Positions 8,761 to 17,859 are shown, counted from the first letter of the stretch. The stretch is DNA of 64,000 nt from Paraburkholderia largidicola (GCF_013426895.1 NZ_AP023174.1:744001-808000); one strand, 5' to 3'. Notes: a model not told the origin generated them from the letters alone. Numbers and translations: made by a program.

Positions 8761-9696
8761 TTACTCCTTGCCGAACTCCTTCGCTGCGCGGTCGATCGCA
8801 TCCGCCGTCGCGCCTGCGTGCGCGACGGGCACCAGATGGCTCGACGGCGTCTCGACGATCGTCGCGCCGATCCGGTGTGCCATCCAGCGCTGGATTTCCG
8901 GCGACACGGCGCGGTCGCGCGACGTCACGATGTAGAACGACGGCTTGTAGCGCCACGCGGCTTGGGTCGCGTGTTCGTCGAAGGCTTTGGCGGCGATCGG
9001 CTGCTGCGCGGCGACGAGCACGCGCGTCAGGGTTTCGGGCACGTCGGCGGCGAAATCGCTGTGGTATCGCGCGGGGTCGAGCCACAGAAAGCCCGTGCTG
9101 TCCTTGATCATTGCCGAGCTGATGGGCATCTGCGGGCCGCGTTTGAGGATATCGACGGCCGACTCGCCGACGTCCGGCGCGATGGCCGCGACGTAGACGA
9201 GGCCGACCACCTTCGACGCGTCCGGTCCCGAGCCAGCCTCCGTGATCACGACGCCGCCCCACGAATGCCCGACCAGCACGGTTGGACCGGAAAGTTGAGC
9301 GAGCACCCGTTTGGTCGCGGCGAGGTCGTCGGCCAGCGACGTCAGCGGAATCTGCACCGACGCGACCCGGTAGCCCTTCTTCTGCAGCTTTGCGATCACG
9401 CCGTTCCAGCTCGAACCGTCGACGAATGCGCCGTGCACGAGCACGATGTTCTGGACCGGGCCGCTCGGTGGCGCGGCGACGGCGGCGGTACGGGGCGTGG
9501 GCGCAGGCGCTGCCGCGGGCGGCGGCGGTGCGGGTTCGGCCGCGGAAGGTGCGGGCTCGGCGGCTGGCGCGGGCGGCACATCCGGCGCCGCCGCTGGCGC
9601 AGGCTGTGGCGCGGGTTGTCCCGTCTGCGCGAACACGCCGGTGGTGGCGACGCAAGCGCCAAGGAGAACGGCATAGAGCAGACGTTTCGGCGACAT
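8761..9696 (-). CDS. Exported alpha/beta hydrolase with a Pro/Ala-rich linker
   Basis: A 311-residue protein with a signal peptide (MSPKRLLYAVLLGACVATTGVFA). Residues about 26-76 are almost only Pro and Ala. An alpha/beta hydrolase domain follows, opening IVLVHGAFVDGSSW. The nucleophile elbow is GHSWGG (Ser near residue 146), and a late SSHLVPVAHA contains the likely catalytic His. This resembles the esterase-like group with oxyanion motif HGAF. The low-complexity linker suggests the domain is held away from the membrane or wall. The ATG at 9696 has GGAG 6 nt upstream. It converges on the MFS gene. Confidence 0.75.
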   Translation of the reverse strand: MSPKRLLYAVLLGACVATTGVFAQTGQPAPQPAPAAAPDVPPAPAAEPAPSAAEPAPPPPAAAPAPTPRTAAVAAPPSGPVQNIVLVHGAFVDGSSWNGVIAKLQKKGYRVASVQIPLTSLADDLAATKRVLAQLSGPTVLVGHSWGGVVITEAGSGPDASKVVGLVYVAAIAPDVGESAVDILKRGPQMPISSAMIKDSTGFLWLDPARYHSDFAADVPETLTRVLVAAQQPIAAKAFDEHATQAAWRYKPSFYIVTSRDRAVSPEIQRWMAHRIGATIVETPSSHLVPVAHAGATADAIDRAAKEFGKE

Positions 9697-9972
9697 GGCG
9701 ACTCCATCGGCTGGACGGGATTCTGGGAACATACCGAACGCAAGCCAGGGTGACAACCGCTATCACACGGAGTTTTCGGACACGTTGCGCAACGGTTTGG
9801 CGGTTACGTGGAAATGTGTCGTGGCCGCGTCGATGCGGGCGCGGCGCGCTGCGACGCAGAATGCGCCGGGGCTGCCCGATAGGTGGGCACTGTGTCGAAG
9901 GGTACAATTTACGGTTTTTCCGGGCGGGTTCTGCCCGGGCAGTGCGTATTCAATGCAGTGGAGTGAGACATC

Positions 9973-11349
9973 TTGAACAACGGACAGCAGCATGACGGCC
10001 TGAAGCGTGGCCTGAAAAACCGGCATATCCAGCTGATCGCGCTGGGTGGTGCGATCGGCACGGGCCTTTTTCTCGGGTCGGCGGGCGTATTGAAGTCGGC
10101 GGGGCCTTCGATGATTCTCGGCTACGCGATCGGCGGCTTCATCGCGTTTCTGATCATGCGGCAACTCGGCGAGATGGTTGCGCAGGAACCCGTCGCAGGC
10201 TCGTTCAGCCACTTCGCGTACAAGTACTGGGGTGATTTCCCCGGCTTCCTGTCAGGCTGGAACTACTGGGTGCTGTATGTGCTCGTCAGCATGGCCGAAC
10301 TGACGGCCGTCGGCACCTATGTGCACTTCTGGTGGCCTGAGGTGTCGGCGCTCGTGTGCTTCGTCATCGTCAACGCGATCAACCTCGCGAACGTGAAGGC
10401 GTACGGCGAGACCGAGTTCTGGTTTGCGATCATCAAGGTCGTGGCCGTGATCGGCATGATCGTGTTCGGCGGCTATCTGCTGATGAGCGGCCATGGCGGC
10501 CCGCAGGCGTCGATCTCGAACCTGTGGAGCAAAGGCGGGTTCTTCCCGTTTGGCTTCCACGGCCTCTTCATGATGCTCGCCGTGATCATGTTCTCGTTCG
10601 GCGGGCTGGAACTGATCGGCATCACGGCCGCCGAAGCCGACGATCCGCAGAAGAGCATTCCGAAGGCCGTGAATCAGGTGATCTACCGGATTCTGATTTT
10701 CTATATTCTCTCGCTGGTGGTGCTGCTGTCGCTGTACCCGTGGAATCAGGTGGCGGAAGGGGGCAGCCCGTTCGTGATGATCTTTTCGCAGATCGGCGCG
10801 GGTTTGACGGCGAACGTGCTCAACGTGGTAGTGCTGACGGCGGCATTGTCCGTGTACAACAGCGGCGTCTACGCGAATAGCCGCATGCTGTACGGCCTCG
10901 CCGAGCAGGGCAATGCGCCGCGTGCATTGCTCAAGGTCGACCGCCGCGGCGTGCCGTACATGGCGATCGGCCTGTCGGCCGTCGCGACGTTCGCTTGCGT
11001 GATCATCAATTACCTGATTCCAGCAAAAGCGCTCGACGTGCTGATGGCGCTGGTCGTCGCTGCGCTGGTGCTGAACTGGTCGCTGATCAGCCTCACGCAT
11101 CTGAAGTCGCGTCGCGCGATGCTTGCGCAGGGCGAGACGCTTGTCTTCAGGTCGCTGTGGTTCCCGGTCGGCAACTGGATCTGTCTTGCGTTCATGGCGA
11201 TGATTCTCGTGATTCTCGCGATGACGCCAGGACTGAACGTGTCGGTGCTGCTGGTGCCCGTGTGGCTCTTCGTGATGTGGGTCGGCTATATCGTGAAGCG
11301 CCGGCGCGCGGCTGCGCATCAACTGGCGGGTGCGGCGGGCGGGCGCTGA
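9973..11349 (+). CDS. aroP: Aromatic amino acid permease, AroP type
   Basis: Proton-coupled APC-family importer of Phe, Tyr and Trp in the inner membrane. At 458 residues it is almost the length of E. coli AroP (457) and matches it from the first residues (LKRGLKNRHIQLIALGGAIG) through MRQLGEMV, EPVAGSFSHFAYKYWG and ITAAEADDPQKSIPKA. Twelve helices are evident. The start codon is a TTG at 9973, with GGAGTGAG about 9 nt upstream; no in-frame ATG precedes it, and the family N-terminus fits this start. A close relative such as PheP is possible but less likely. An intrinsic terminator follows at 11386. Confidence 0.9.
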   Translation: MNNGQQHDGLKRGLKNRHIQLIALGGAIGTGLFLGSAGVLKSAGPSMILGYAIGGFIAFLIMRQLGEMVAQEPVAGSFSHFAYKYWGDFPGFLSGWNYWVLYVLVSMAELTAVGTYVHFWWPEVSALVCFVIVNAINLANVKAYGETEFWFAIIKVVAVIGMIVFGGYLLMSGHGGPQASISNLWSKGGFFPFGFHGLFMMLAVIMFSFGGLELIGITAAEADDPQKSIPKAVNQVIYRILIFYILSLVVLLSLYPWNQVAEGGSPFVMIFSQIGAGLTANVLNVVVLTAALSVYNSGVYANSRMLYGLAEQGNAPRALLKVDRRGVPYMAIGLSAVATFACVIINYLIPAKALDVLMALVVAALVLNWSLISLTHLKSRRAMLAQGETLVFRSLWFPVGNWICLAFMAMILVILAMTPGLNVSVLLVPVWLFVMWVGYIVKRRRAAAHQLAGAAGGR

Positions 11350-11385
11350 GCGCGCGCCGCATTTCTGACGCTATCGATGAACCAG

Positions 11386-11420
11386 AAGCCGGATTGGCCG
11401 TAAGGCGATCCGGCTTTTTT
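11386..11420 (+). terminator. Intrinsic terminator of aroP
   Basis: AAGCCGGAT (11386-11394) pairs with ATCCGGCTT (11408-11416) around a 13-nt loop, followed by TTTT. It lies 37 nt after the aroP stop. Confidence 0.8.
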
Positions 11421-11441
11421 ACGCGCCTGGCGCGCGGCCAG

Positions 11442-11481
11442 AAAACACAAAACCCGCGGCATCTAACGATGAACGCGGGTT
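11442..11481 (-). terminator. Intrinsic terminator after tRNA-Leu
   Basis: Reading the minus strand, AACCCGCG (11474-11481) pairs with CGCGGGTT (11451-11458), then TTGTGTTTTC follows. It lies 17 nt downstream of the tRNA-Leu 3' end. Confidence 0.7.
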
Positions 11482-11498
11482 CGTGTGAAGCAGAATTC

Positions 11499-11583
11499 TG
11501 GTGCCCAGGGCCGGACTCGAACCGGCACGCCTTGCGGCGGGGGATTTTGAGTCCCCTGCGTCTACCTGTTTCACCACCTGGGC
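11499..11583 (-). tRNA. leu tRNA: tRNA-Leu (anticodon CAA)
   Basis: The 85-nt sequence has a 7-bp acceptor stem (GCCCAGG with CCTGGGC) and discriminator A, and CCA is encoded. The anticodon stem GGGGA/TCCCC holds the loop CTCAAAA (anticodon CAA, reading UUG). There is a long variable arm typical of tRNA-Leu and the T-loop GGTTCGAGTCC. It lies between aroP and hemN and has its own terminator. Confidence 0.95.
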
Positions 11584-11689
11584 TTGTGTTGCCGCCTTTG
11601 CAGGCTGTCTCGCACGGCTTTGACGCCACGCGAAGACGCAGATTATGGCGGAAAACCTCCCGGCGGGCAAGCCGGCCTGTGCTCGCGGG

Positions 11690-13102
11690 CTAGACCGTCC
11701 GCGAAAAGCGCTGCATGGCCTGCTGGCCGAGATAGCGGTCGAACACCATCGCGATGTTGCGTACGAGCATCCGCCCGGCGAGTTCCACATCGAGCCGCCG
11801 TGCGCCGATCTTCACCAGCCCGTCGTCCTCGAAGGCGCGTAACCGCTCCAGCTCCGGCGCGAACGCATCATGAAAGCGGATGCCGTACGCGGCCTCGAAT
11901 TCATCGAAGCGCAGTTCGAGATTGCACATCAGTTGCGTGATGATGTCGCGGCGCAGCCGGTCGTCGGCGGACAGGCGCACGCCGCGTTTTATCGCCAGCT
12001 CGCCTTTGTCGATTGCTGCCGCGTAGCCCGCCAGGTCTTTCGCGTTTTGCGCATAGACATCGCCGACCTTGCCGATCGACGACGCCCCGAAGCCGATCAG
12101 ATCGCATTCGGCGCGTGTGCTGTAGCCCTGGAAATTCCGATGCAGCGTGCGCCGCGCCTGGGCGCGCGCGAGTTCGTCGGTGGGCAGCGCGAAGTGGTCC
12201 ATGCCGATGTACACATAGCCCGCGCCCGTCAGCCGCTCAACCACCAGCCGCAGTAGCGCAAGCCGCTCGGCAGGCGAGGGCAGCGTGGAAGCATCCATTT
12301 GCCGCTGCATCTTGAAGAGCTGCGGCATGTGTGCGTAGCCGAACACGGAGAGCCGGTCGGGCGCGAGTTCGAGCATCGTGTCGAGCGTCCTGCTGAAGCT
12401 GCTGACCGTCTGATACGGCAGCCCGTAGATCAGATCCACGCCGATCGAATGAAAGCCCGTTGCGCGCGCGGCGCGGATCACGCTTGCTGTCATCTCGAGC
12501 GGCTGGATGCGGTTGATCGCGCGCTGCACGACAGGATCGAAGTCCTGCACGCCGAGACTCAGACGGTTGAAGCCGAGATTGCGCAAATGCACGATGGTCT
12601 TCGGCGATGCTTCGCGCGGATCGACTTCGATCGAGAACTCGCCTTCGGCGTCGCTGCGCAGCAGGAAGTGCTCATGCGTCGTGGCCATCAGCTCGGCCAT
12701 TTCGTCGTGCGACAGAAACGTCGGTGTGCCGCCGCCCCAATGCAGTTGCGACACAGGCCGCGCGGTATCGAACAGCGATGCCTGCAAGGCGATCTCGCGT
12801 TTGAGCCGCGCGAGATACCGCGCCGAGCGCGCGCGGTTCTTCGTCACGACCTTGTTGCAGCCGCAGTAGAAGCAGACGGTGTCGCAAAACGGAATGTGGA
12901 AGTACAGCGACAGGTCCGTCTCCATCGCGCCTTTGTCGGCGGCGGCGCGGCGATAGTCGTCGAGCGGGAAGTCGTCGCGGAACTGGAGGGCGGTCGGATA
13001 GGACGTGTAGCGTGGTCCGTTCGCGCTGTACCTGGCAAGCAGGTCGGGGCGGAACAGCGAATCCGCCGAGGGGAAGAGTGGGCCGGAGGGAGCGGTGTTC
13101 AT
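11690..13102 (-). CDS. hemN: Oxygen-independent coproporphyrinogen III dehydrogenase
   Basis: Radical-SAM enzyme that makes protoporphyrinogen IX from coproporphyrinogen III without oxygen. The 470-residue protein has the cluster motif HIPFCDTVCFYCGCNK (C-x3-C-x2-C) near residues 80-90. It also has the HemN-specific opening GPRYTSYPTA, WGGGTPTFL, SIEVDPRE and a C-terminal HemN domain (RHNFQGYSTR-like: LHRNFQGYST). The ATG at 13102 has GGAGA about 9 nt upstream. Upstream frame extension to 13261 has no matching family sequence. An FNR-like box about 185 bp upstream fits anaerobic induction. Confidence 0.92.
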   Translation of the reverse strand: MNTAPSGPLFPSADSLFRPDLLARYSANGPRYTSYPTALQFRDDFPLDDYRRAAADKGAMETDLSLYFHIPFCDTVCFYCGCNKVVTKNRARSARYLARLKREIALQASLFDTARPVSQLHWGGGTPTFLSHDEMAELMATTHEHFLLRSDAEGEFSIEVDPREASPKTIVHLRNLGFNRLSLGVQDFDPVVQRAINRIQPLEMTASVIRAARATGFHSIGVDLIYGLPYQTVSSFSRTLDTMLELAPDRLSVFGYAHMPQLFKMQRQMDASTLPSPAERLALLRLVVERLTGAGYVYIGMDHFALPTDELARAQARRTLHRNFQGYSTRAECDLIGFGASSIGKVGDVYAQNAKDLAGYAAAIDKGELAIKRGVRLSADDRLRRDIITQLMCNLELRFDEFEAAYGIRFHDAFAPELERLRAFEDDGLVKIGARRLDVELAGRMLVRNIAMVFDRYLGQQAMQRFSRTV

Positions 13103-13286
13103 CGGATGGGTCTCCAGACGCCCGCCGGACGATGCGCAAGCCGCTTGGGATGCGGCCCGTTCTGATGCTCGCGTCAACAGGGCAGGCGACACGCGAGAGT
13201 GGGTTTGAGCTCGAACGAGTGTACGGGAGCGCATGCGCGAGACGTTGCGTAAAAAGGTCACAACCCGTCAAATGGCACAATGTCGG

Positions 13287-13300
13287 TTGATGTGCGTCAA
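13287..13300. promoter_or_regulatory. FNR/Anr-type box between hemN and the Cys-cluster gene
   Basis: TTGATGTGCGTCAA matches the FNR/Anr consensus TTGAT-N4-ATCAA at all but one position. It lies in the divergent region, 185 bp from the hemN start and 55 bp from the opposite gene. hemN is a classical FNR-family target, so oxygen-responsive control of hemN is likely. Confidence 0.6.
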
Positions 13301-13354
13301 GTTTTTAGCGATTTGACGGCTGTCTCGAAGATTCGTATTCTAGGGAAGTGCGTT

Positions 13355-13651
13355 GTGTCCGTCCATTTATCCCAACCGCCGTCCGCCTCTGCGGATCACG
13401 CGTGCCGCCCGGATTGCGGCGCGTGTTGCATCGCGCCGTCGATTACCAGCCCGATTCCGGGCATGCCGAACGGCAAGCCTGCGGGCGTGCGCTGCGTGCA
13501 GCTCGGGGACAATGAACGCTGCAAGTTATTCGGTGACCCGCGGCGCCCTGCAGTCTGTGGCGGCCTGGCGCCGTCCATAGAAATGTGTGGCGCGAATCGC
13601 GACGCTGCAATTCAGTGGCTGGCAAGGCTTGAAGTGTTGACTGCGCCTTAA
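13355..13651 (+). CDS. YkgJ-family cysteine-cluster protein (intact copy)
   Basis: A small metal-binding-type protein (98 residues from GTG 13355, with AGGGAAG 5-7 nt upstream). It has the CxxxCxxCC signature (CRPDCGACC) near the N-terminus, further cysteines in [16 protein letters not shown] and PAVCGG, and a late EMCGANRD. The family is annotated as zinc/iron chelating, but its role is unknown. An in-frame ATG at 13280 overlaps the FNR-like box and has no ribosome site, so it is less likely. A diverged, truncated copy lies at 15093-15317. GC content is somewhat below that of the flanking genes. It diverges from hemN. Confidence 0.7.
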   Translation: MSVHLSQPPSASADHACRPDCGACCIAPSITSPIPGMPNGKPAGVRCVQLGDNERCKLFGDPRRPAVCGGLAPSIEMCGANRDAAIQWLARLEVLTAP

Positions 13652-13747
13652 AGGTGCGGGCGTGTCGAAAGGCCCCAGTAGACCCAGCGGATTTGAACCG
13701 TGCGCCTTGCTGCCGATTTCAAGAAACAGGCAGTGGTATTGAATCAA

Positions 13748-14947
13748 TCAAAGCGATTCTTCCAAAGCGCTGCCGCGCCGTGCAAACAATTTCTGGCGTA
13801 CCCACCTGCTGACATTATCCGTTTGTTGCATGGCAGGTTTCTCGATAAATCGGAATGTCGTATAGCTAACAAAGACCAGGAGTGGGGTTGCCAATGAAAT
13901 CACGAGCCAGTGTTCCAGAGGCGTAAAAAGCTTCGCATTTTGGATACCAATGACAAAATTAAAAAGTGCAAACAAAATAAATCCATGCAGGAGATAGATG
14001 CTGTAAGCGAGTTCCCCCAGCATGCGTGAGAGTTGATTGGTCAATGTGCCGAACAATGTGGCTCCGCCTGCGATCAAGGCAAAACTCAGGGAAAGGAGCG
14101 CAAACGGGATACGTGCATATGCCGTCGGAAACAGGATGAGTGCGACCGCGATTGCGGAGATTGCAATAAGCGACGCGCCCCTCGTTTCTGCGATCCGACG
14201 AAACCTGGCGTGACGACAAAGAAGTGCGGCAATTATTCCACTGAAAAATGGTCCAACGAATCTTAGATCCGTGTCGAGATGAATAAAATCGAGTGCGCCG
14301 ATAAATCCGACTATCAGGACGGGAAGAACGGGGATGCTTCCCGTCGCAACCGCCAATAGAGGAAGGGATAAATAGAACGCCCATTCATAGGCTAGCGTCC
14401 ATGGCACGCCTGCCAAAATGAGTTTGGTTTCCCCTATTCCATTTAAATCTGGTTCGCCAAAGCTTGCAAAACTCATCCATCTCAGGGCGGTGGCTGTCAG
14501 CGTTGCAGGTGATTGCGCCAATGTGAAATCAGACATCACAGCGACTGTGACGAAAAGCAGCAGCATGGCAAACAGATACAGCGGCGTAAGCCGCAGAATC
14601 CTGGAAACATAAAGTTTGATCCAATCAATTCCTTTTTTCTTTTCATTGATTATTTTTGTGAAAAACAGAAACCCGGTAATCATGAAAAACATGGACACAC
14701 TTGCACGCCCAATATTTGCCATGAAGTTTGATGGAGGGGAATCAAATTGAGAGGTTCTGAGATAGAAATACCATATGCATGAATGGTGCAGAAAGACGAG
14801 AAAAGCCAGATATCCTCTCAGTCCGTCAATGGTGACAAAGCGCCCCTGAACTTTGGGAGCGCCAAATCGCCAGATCAAAACCTTCGACGTAGCGAGTGCC
14901 AGGAGTAACGCAAAAAAAACGGGGACGGGGCTGGTAGGGATTATCAT
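13748..14947 (-). CDS. Acyltransferase 3 family membrane protein (OafA/YrhL-like)
   Basis: A 399-residue integral membrane O-acyltransferase. It opens near residue 39 with TIDGLRGYLAFLVFLHHSC, the family motif whose His-His pair is implicated in acyl transfer. Later come SMFFMITGFLF and a basic YVSRILRLTPLY loop (the R-x10-R region), with about ten hydrophobic helices. Such enzymes acetylate or acylate surface polysaccharide or peptidoglycan; the substrate here is unknown. Base composition is much less GC-rich than the neighbours and codon choice is relaxed. It sits alone between two copies of the Cys-cluster gene, consistent with horizontal gain. The ATG at 14947 has a weak ribosome site. 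Confidence 0.8.
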   Translation of the reverse strand: MIIPTSPVPVFFALLLALATSKVLIWRFGAPKVQGRFVTIDGLRGYLAFLVFLHHSCIWYFYLRTSQFDSPPSNFMANIGRASVSMFFMITGFLFFTKIINEKKKGIDWIKLYVSRILRLTPLYLFAMLLLFVTVAVMSDFTLAQSPATLTATALRWMSFASFGEPDLNGIGETKLILAGVPWTLAYEWAFYLSLPLLAVATGSIPVLPVLIVGFIGALDFIHLDTDLRFVGPFFSGIIAALLCRHARFRRIAETRGASLIAISAIAVALILFPTAYARIPFALLSLSFALIAGGATLFGTLTNQLSRMLGELAYSIYLLHGFILFALFNFVIGIQNAKLFTPLEHWLVISLATPLLVFVSYTTFRFIEKPAMQQTDNVSRWVRQKLFARRGSALEESL

Positions 14948-15092
14948 CGGACTTTTGACCTGTTCATAAAACCAGTGTTTCGCCAGAGCAAAGTCAGCAT
15001 AGCCCGTCCTTCCTTTCGAAAAGTCAGAGAGTTGCGGTGAAGTGTTGCCGAACGCTCATTGAATTTGAGCTGTATTCGAGAAACGGACGTGG

Positions 15093-15317
15093 TTGCCGGA
15101 GGCGGGCGAACCGGCAGCTATCCCATACACTACGCACAACGAGCCTGCGGGCGTGCGCTGCGTGCAGCTCGGCGACGATCTGCGCTGCGCGATTTTCGGC
15201 AAGCCGGAACGTCCGGCCTGCTGCTCGGGTCTACAGCCGCAGGCGGAAATGTGCGGCAGCTCGCGCGATGAGGCGCTCGTCTGGCTCGCGCGTCTGGAGG
15301 CCGACACGCGGCCGTGA
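15093..15317 (+). pseudogene. 5'-truncated YkgJ-family copy
   Basis: The frame encodes [16 protein letters not shown], a PERPACCSG segment and QPQAEMCGSSRD, ending at LEADTRP. This aligns with the C-terminal two-thirds of the intact protein at 13355. The N-terminal CxxxCxxCC motif is missing. A stop interrupts the frame upstream, and the only start-like codon is a TTG at 15093. A 30-nt stretch (15143-15172) is identical to 13477-13506; the rest has diverged and has typical high-GC codon use. It is most likely the remnant of the resident gene, cut when the acyltransferase segment arrived. Confidence 0.65.
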
Positions 15318-15462
15318 TCGCGGCGCAGGCTTCACGCAGCGCATCCGCTGAAAGACAGTCACTCGAATCCGTGCGCCGATACAGTCCGGAAAATCAACCG
15401 ACACCGACGCGGCGCGCGCCGTTTCACAGCGGCCATCGTGCATGGCCGACAGGAGAATCCGC

Positions 15463-16056
15463 ATGACCCGATCCGCTGCGCCCGCACGGCGCCGCTTTCT
15501 GATTTCCGCGTTGTCGGTCTGCGCGGCCGCGAGCATCACGGCGCCGCTCGCCGCGTGCGCAACGTCGACGTTTCCGTTTATTCCGGATCACTACACGTTT
15601 TCGCAGAAGCAGGTTCAGGAAGCCGTCCAGCGCAAGTTTCCGTATCAGCGCACGGTGTCACAGGTGCTCGATGTCGCGTTGAGCAATCCCGTCGTCGGCT
15701 TGCTGCCCGATACGAACCGCGTGTCGGTGCGGGTCGATGCGCGGCTCGCCAGTCCGTTCCTTCAGCAGCCCGTGAACGGCGTGCTCACGCTGTCGAGCCA
15801 GCTCGAATACGATCCGCAGAGCCGTTCCGTCGTGCTGCGCTCGCCCAATGTCGACAACGTGAGCGTCGACGGCAACGCGCAGCTCTACTCGCAGCAGATC
15901 AACGCGGCCGCTGCGCTGATGGCTACCCAGCTGCTGGCCAACTATCCCGTCTACACATTCAAGCCCGAGCAACTGCAATTTGCCGGAGTGAACTACGAAC
16001 CCGGTACAATCACGGTCCTTACAAACGGCATACGCGTGCAGATCGTCGAAAAGTGA
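15463..16056 (+). CDS. DUF1439 (YceB-like) lipoprotein
   Basis: A 197-residue exported lipoprotein. After a twin-arginine-like basic start (ARRRFL) comes a hydrophobic core and the lipobox LAAC, with Cys near residue 33. The mature part (FSQKQVQEAVQRKFPYQRT, LDVALSNPVVGLLPDTNRV) is typical of the YceB/DUF1439 family of predicted beta-sheet lipid-binding proteins. Function is unknown. The ATG at 15463 has AGGAGA about 7 nt upstream. It lies 81 nt upstream of uppP in the same direction, so the two may share transcription. Confidence 0.75.
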   Translation: MTRSAAPARRRFLISALSVCAAASITAPLAACATSTFPFIPDHYTFSQKQVQEAVQRKFPYQRTVSQVLDVALSNPVVGLLPDTNRVSVRVDARLASPFLQQPVNGVLTLSSQLEYDPQSRSVVLRSPNVDNVSVDGNAQLYSQQINAAAALMATQLLANYPVYTFKPEQLQFAGVNYEPGTITVLTNGIRVQIVEK

Positions 16057-16137
16057 CGCACGCGCGGCCGGACGGCCGCGCCATCCTGACTGACGCGGCC
16101 GCGCATCGCCTACCAACTCCAAGCGAAAAGGCCACGG

Positions 16138-16974
16138 ATGGACTGGATACTCACGTTGAAGGCGCTGATTCTCGGCGTCGTGGAAGGCTTGACCGAATTC
16201 TTGCCGGTGTCGAGCACGGGTCACCTGATCGTCGTCGGCAGTGTGCTGAACTTCGATGTGCCGCAGGAAAAGACCTTCGATGTCGTGATCCAGCTCGGCG
16301 CCATTCTCGCCGTGTGCTGGGAGTTCCGGCAGCGCATCGTCGACGTCGTGTCGGGGCTCGGGACGCGCCCCGAGGCACGCCGGTTCACGCTCAACGTGAT
16401 CATCGCGACGATTCCGGCAATCGTGCTGGGTCTGCTGTTCGAAAAGTCGATCAAGGCGGTGCTGTTTTCGCCCGTGCCCGTCGCGCTCGCACTGGTGGTG
16501 GGCGGCGTGCTGATCCTCTGGGTCGAGTCGCGGCAGCGCAACCGGTCGGACGTCCAGGCGCGCGTGCATTCGATGGACGACATGAGCCCGCTCGACGCGC
16601 TCAAGGTCGGCCTCGCGCAATGTTTCGCGCTGATTCCGGGCATGTCGCGCTCGGGCTCGACGATCATCGGCGGCATGCTGTTCGGGCTCGACCGGCGCGT
16701 CGCGACCGAATTCTCGTTCTTCCTCGCGATTCCGATCATCTTCGGCGCGACCGTCTACGAGCTGCACAAGGGCTGGCACGAACTGTCGACGGATGCGCTC
16801 GGGCTCTTCTCGATTGGCTTTCTGGCGGCATTCGTCAGTGCGTTTGCGTGTGTGCGCTGGCTGCTGCGCTACATCGCGGCGCACGATTTCAGCGCGTTCG
16901 CGTGGTATCGGATCGGCTTCGGCCTGTTGATCCTGCTGATCGGCTACAGCGGCGGGTTGAGCTGGGCGGATTGA
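16138..16974 (+). CDS. uppP: Undecaprenyl-diphosphatase
   Basis: Membrane phosphatase that recycles undecaprenyl pyrophosphate to the monophosphate carrier used for peptidoglycan and O-antigen; extra copies give bacitracin resistance. At 278 residues it has the family length. Both signature regions are present: [16 protein letters not shown] near residue 17, and [13 protein letters not shown] near residue 165 with the catalytic Arg/Ser. About eight hydrophobic helices are seen. The ATG at 16138 follows AAAAGG. A strong hairpin terminator lies 37 nt after the stop. Confidence 0.95.
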   Translation: MDWILTLKALILGVVEGLTEFLPVSSTGHLIVVGSVLNFDVPQEKTFDVVIQLGAILAVCWEFRQRIVDVVSGLGTRPEARRFTLNVIIATIPAIVLGLLFEKSIKAVLFSPVPVALALVVGGVLILWVESRQRNRSDVQARVHSMDDMSPLDALKVGLAQCFALIPGMSRSGSTIIGGMLFGLDRRVATEFSFFLAIPIIFGATVYELHKGWHELSTDALGLFSIGFLAAFVSAFACVRWLLRYIAAHDFSAFAWYRIGFGLLILLIGYSGGLSWAD

Positions 16975-17010
16975 CGTTTCTCGCGCTTCTCTGAGTATCT
17001 GGCAGATGTG

Positions 17011-17050
17011 AAAACGGCCTGCGGTTTCCGAACCGCAGGCCGTTTCTGTT
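17011..17050. terminator. Bidirectional terminator between uppP and trmB
   Basis: A stem of about 14 bp (AACGGCCTGCGGTT with AACCGCAGGCCGTT) around a short loop lies between the convergent uppP and trmB genes. It has a T-rich flank on the plus side and GTTTTC on the minus side. Confidence 0.8.
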
Positions 17051-17070
17051 TCTGAAGCCGATGTTGCGCT

Positions 17071-17859
17071 TCAGCTATTCGGACGCCGTTTGTAAATCAG
17101 ATCCCACACGCCGTGCCCGAGGCGCAGGCCGCGCTTTTCGAACTTCGTCACAGGACGATAATCTGGGCGCGGCGCGTAACCGTCAGCCGTGTTCTCCAAA
17201 ACGGGCTCCGCGCCGAGCACTTCGAGCATCTGCTCGGCGTAGTTCTGCCAGTCGGTCGCGCAATGGATATACGCGCCCGGCTTCAGGCGCGACACCAGCA
17301 GCGCGACGAACTTCGGCTGGATCAGGCGGCGCTTGTGGTGACGCGCCTTATGCCACGGATCGGGAAAAAAGATGTGCACGCCATCCAGACTTTCCGGCGC
17401 GATCATGTTTTCGAGTACCTCGACGGCGTCGTGCTGGATGATGCGGATGTTCGACAGGTTCTGGTCGCCCATCAGCTTCAGCAGCGCGCCGACGCCCGGC
17501 TCGTGCACTTCGACGCCGAGAAAGTCGTCGTCGGGCCGGTGCGACGCGATCTCGGCCGTGGTGGCGCCCATGCCGAAACCGATCTCCAGAATACGCGGCG
17601 CGCGGCGGCCGAAGACGGTATCCCAGTCCGGCTGCTCGGGCGTGTAGGGCATGACGAAGCGCGGGCCGAGTTCGTCCATTGCGCGGCGCTGTCCCGTCGA
17701 CACGCGGCCCGCGCGCGTCACGAAGCTGCGGATGCGGCGCAGGTGCAGCGCGTTGTCCGGCGCAGCGGGGTCGGCGGTTTGGGTCGGTTCGGGCAGTTCG
17801 TTGCTGGCAAGCCCGGAAGGATCGCGCGGCAGACCGGCTTCGTTCGGATCGTGAATCAT
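17071..17859 (-). CDS. trmB: tRNA (guanine-N7-)-methyltransferase
   Basis: SAM-dependent enzyme that makes m7G46 in tRNA. The 262-residue protein has the TrmB core [11 protein letters not shown] (SAM site, near residue 95), [24 protein letters not shown] and the C-terminal [13 protein letters not shown] segment. The ATG at 17859 ([11 protein letters not shown]) matches the start I remember for Burkholderia TrmB. The frame runs on to 17931, but without a ribosome site there. The first 45 residues are a variable, charged extension. Convergent with uppP. Confidence 0.92.
   Translation of the reverse strand: MIHDPNEAGLPRDPSGLASNELPEPTQTADPAAPDNALHLRRIRSFVTRAGRVSTGQRRAMDELGPRFVMPYTPEQPDWDTVFGRRAPRILEIGFGMGATTAEIASHRPDDDFLGVEVHEPGVGALLKLMGDQNLSNIRIIQHDAVEVLENMIAPESLDGVHIFFPDPWHKARHHKRRLIQPKFVALLVSRLKPGAYIHCATDWQNYAEQMLEVLGAEPVLENTADGYAPRPDYRPVTKFEKRGLRLGHGVWDLIYKRRPNS

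Noticed and set aside
9920-9938. CCGGGC/GCCCGG hairpin upstream of aroP
   Set aside because: It has no U-tract in either direction suited to a terminator and no known regulatory match; it may be only a short GC palindrome in the leader.
13313-13341. TTGACG-17-TATTCT promoter-like pair upstream of the Cys-cluster gene
   Set aside because: It would start transcription inside the ribosome site of the chosen GTG start. Either the pair is fortuitous or the start is wrong, so I did not list it as a feature.
13676-13745. A tRNA T-arm-like string (GGTTCAAATCC on the minus strand) beside the acyltransferase island
   Set aside because: Only the T-loop resembles a tRNA; I could not build acceptor, D or anticodon arms, so neither a tRNA nor an attachment-site remnant is supported.
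15438-16994. A 518-codon plus-strand frame overlapping the lipoprotein and uppP
   Set aside because: It is out of frame with two well-recognised genes and encodes Arg-rich shadow sequence.
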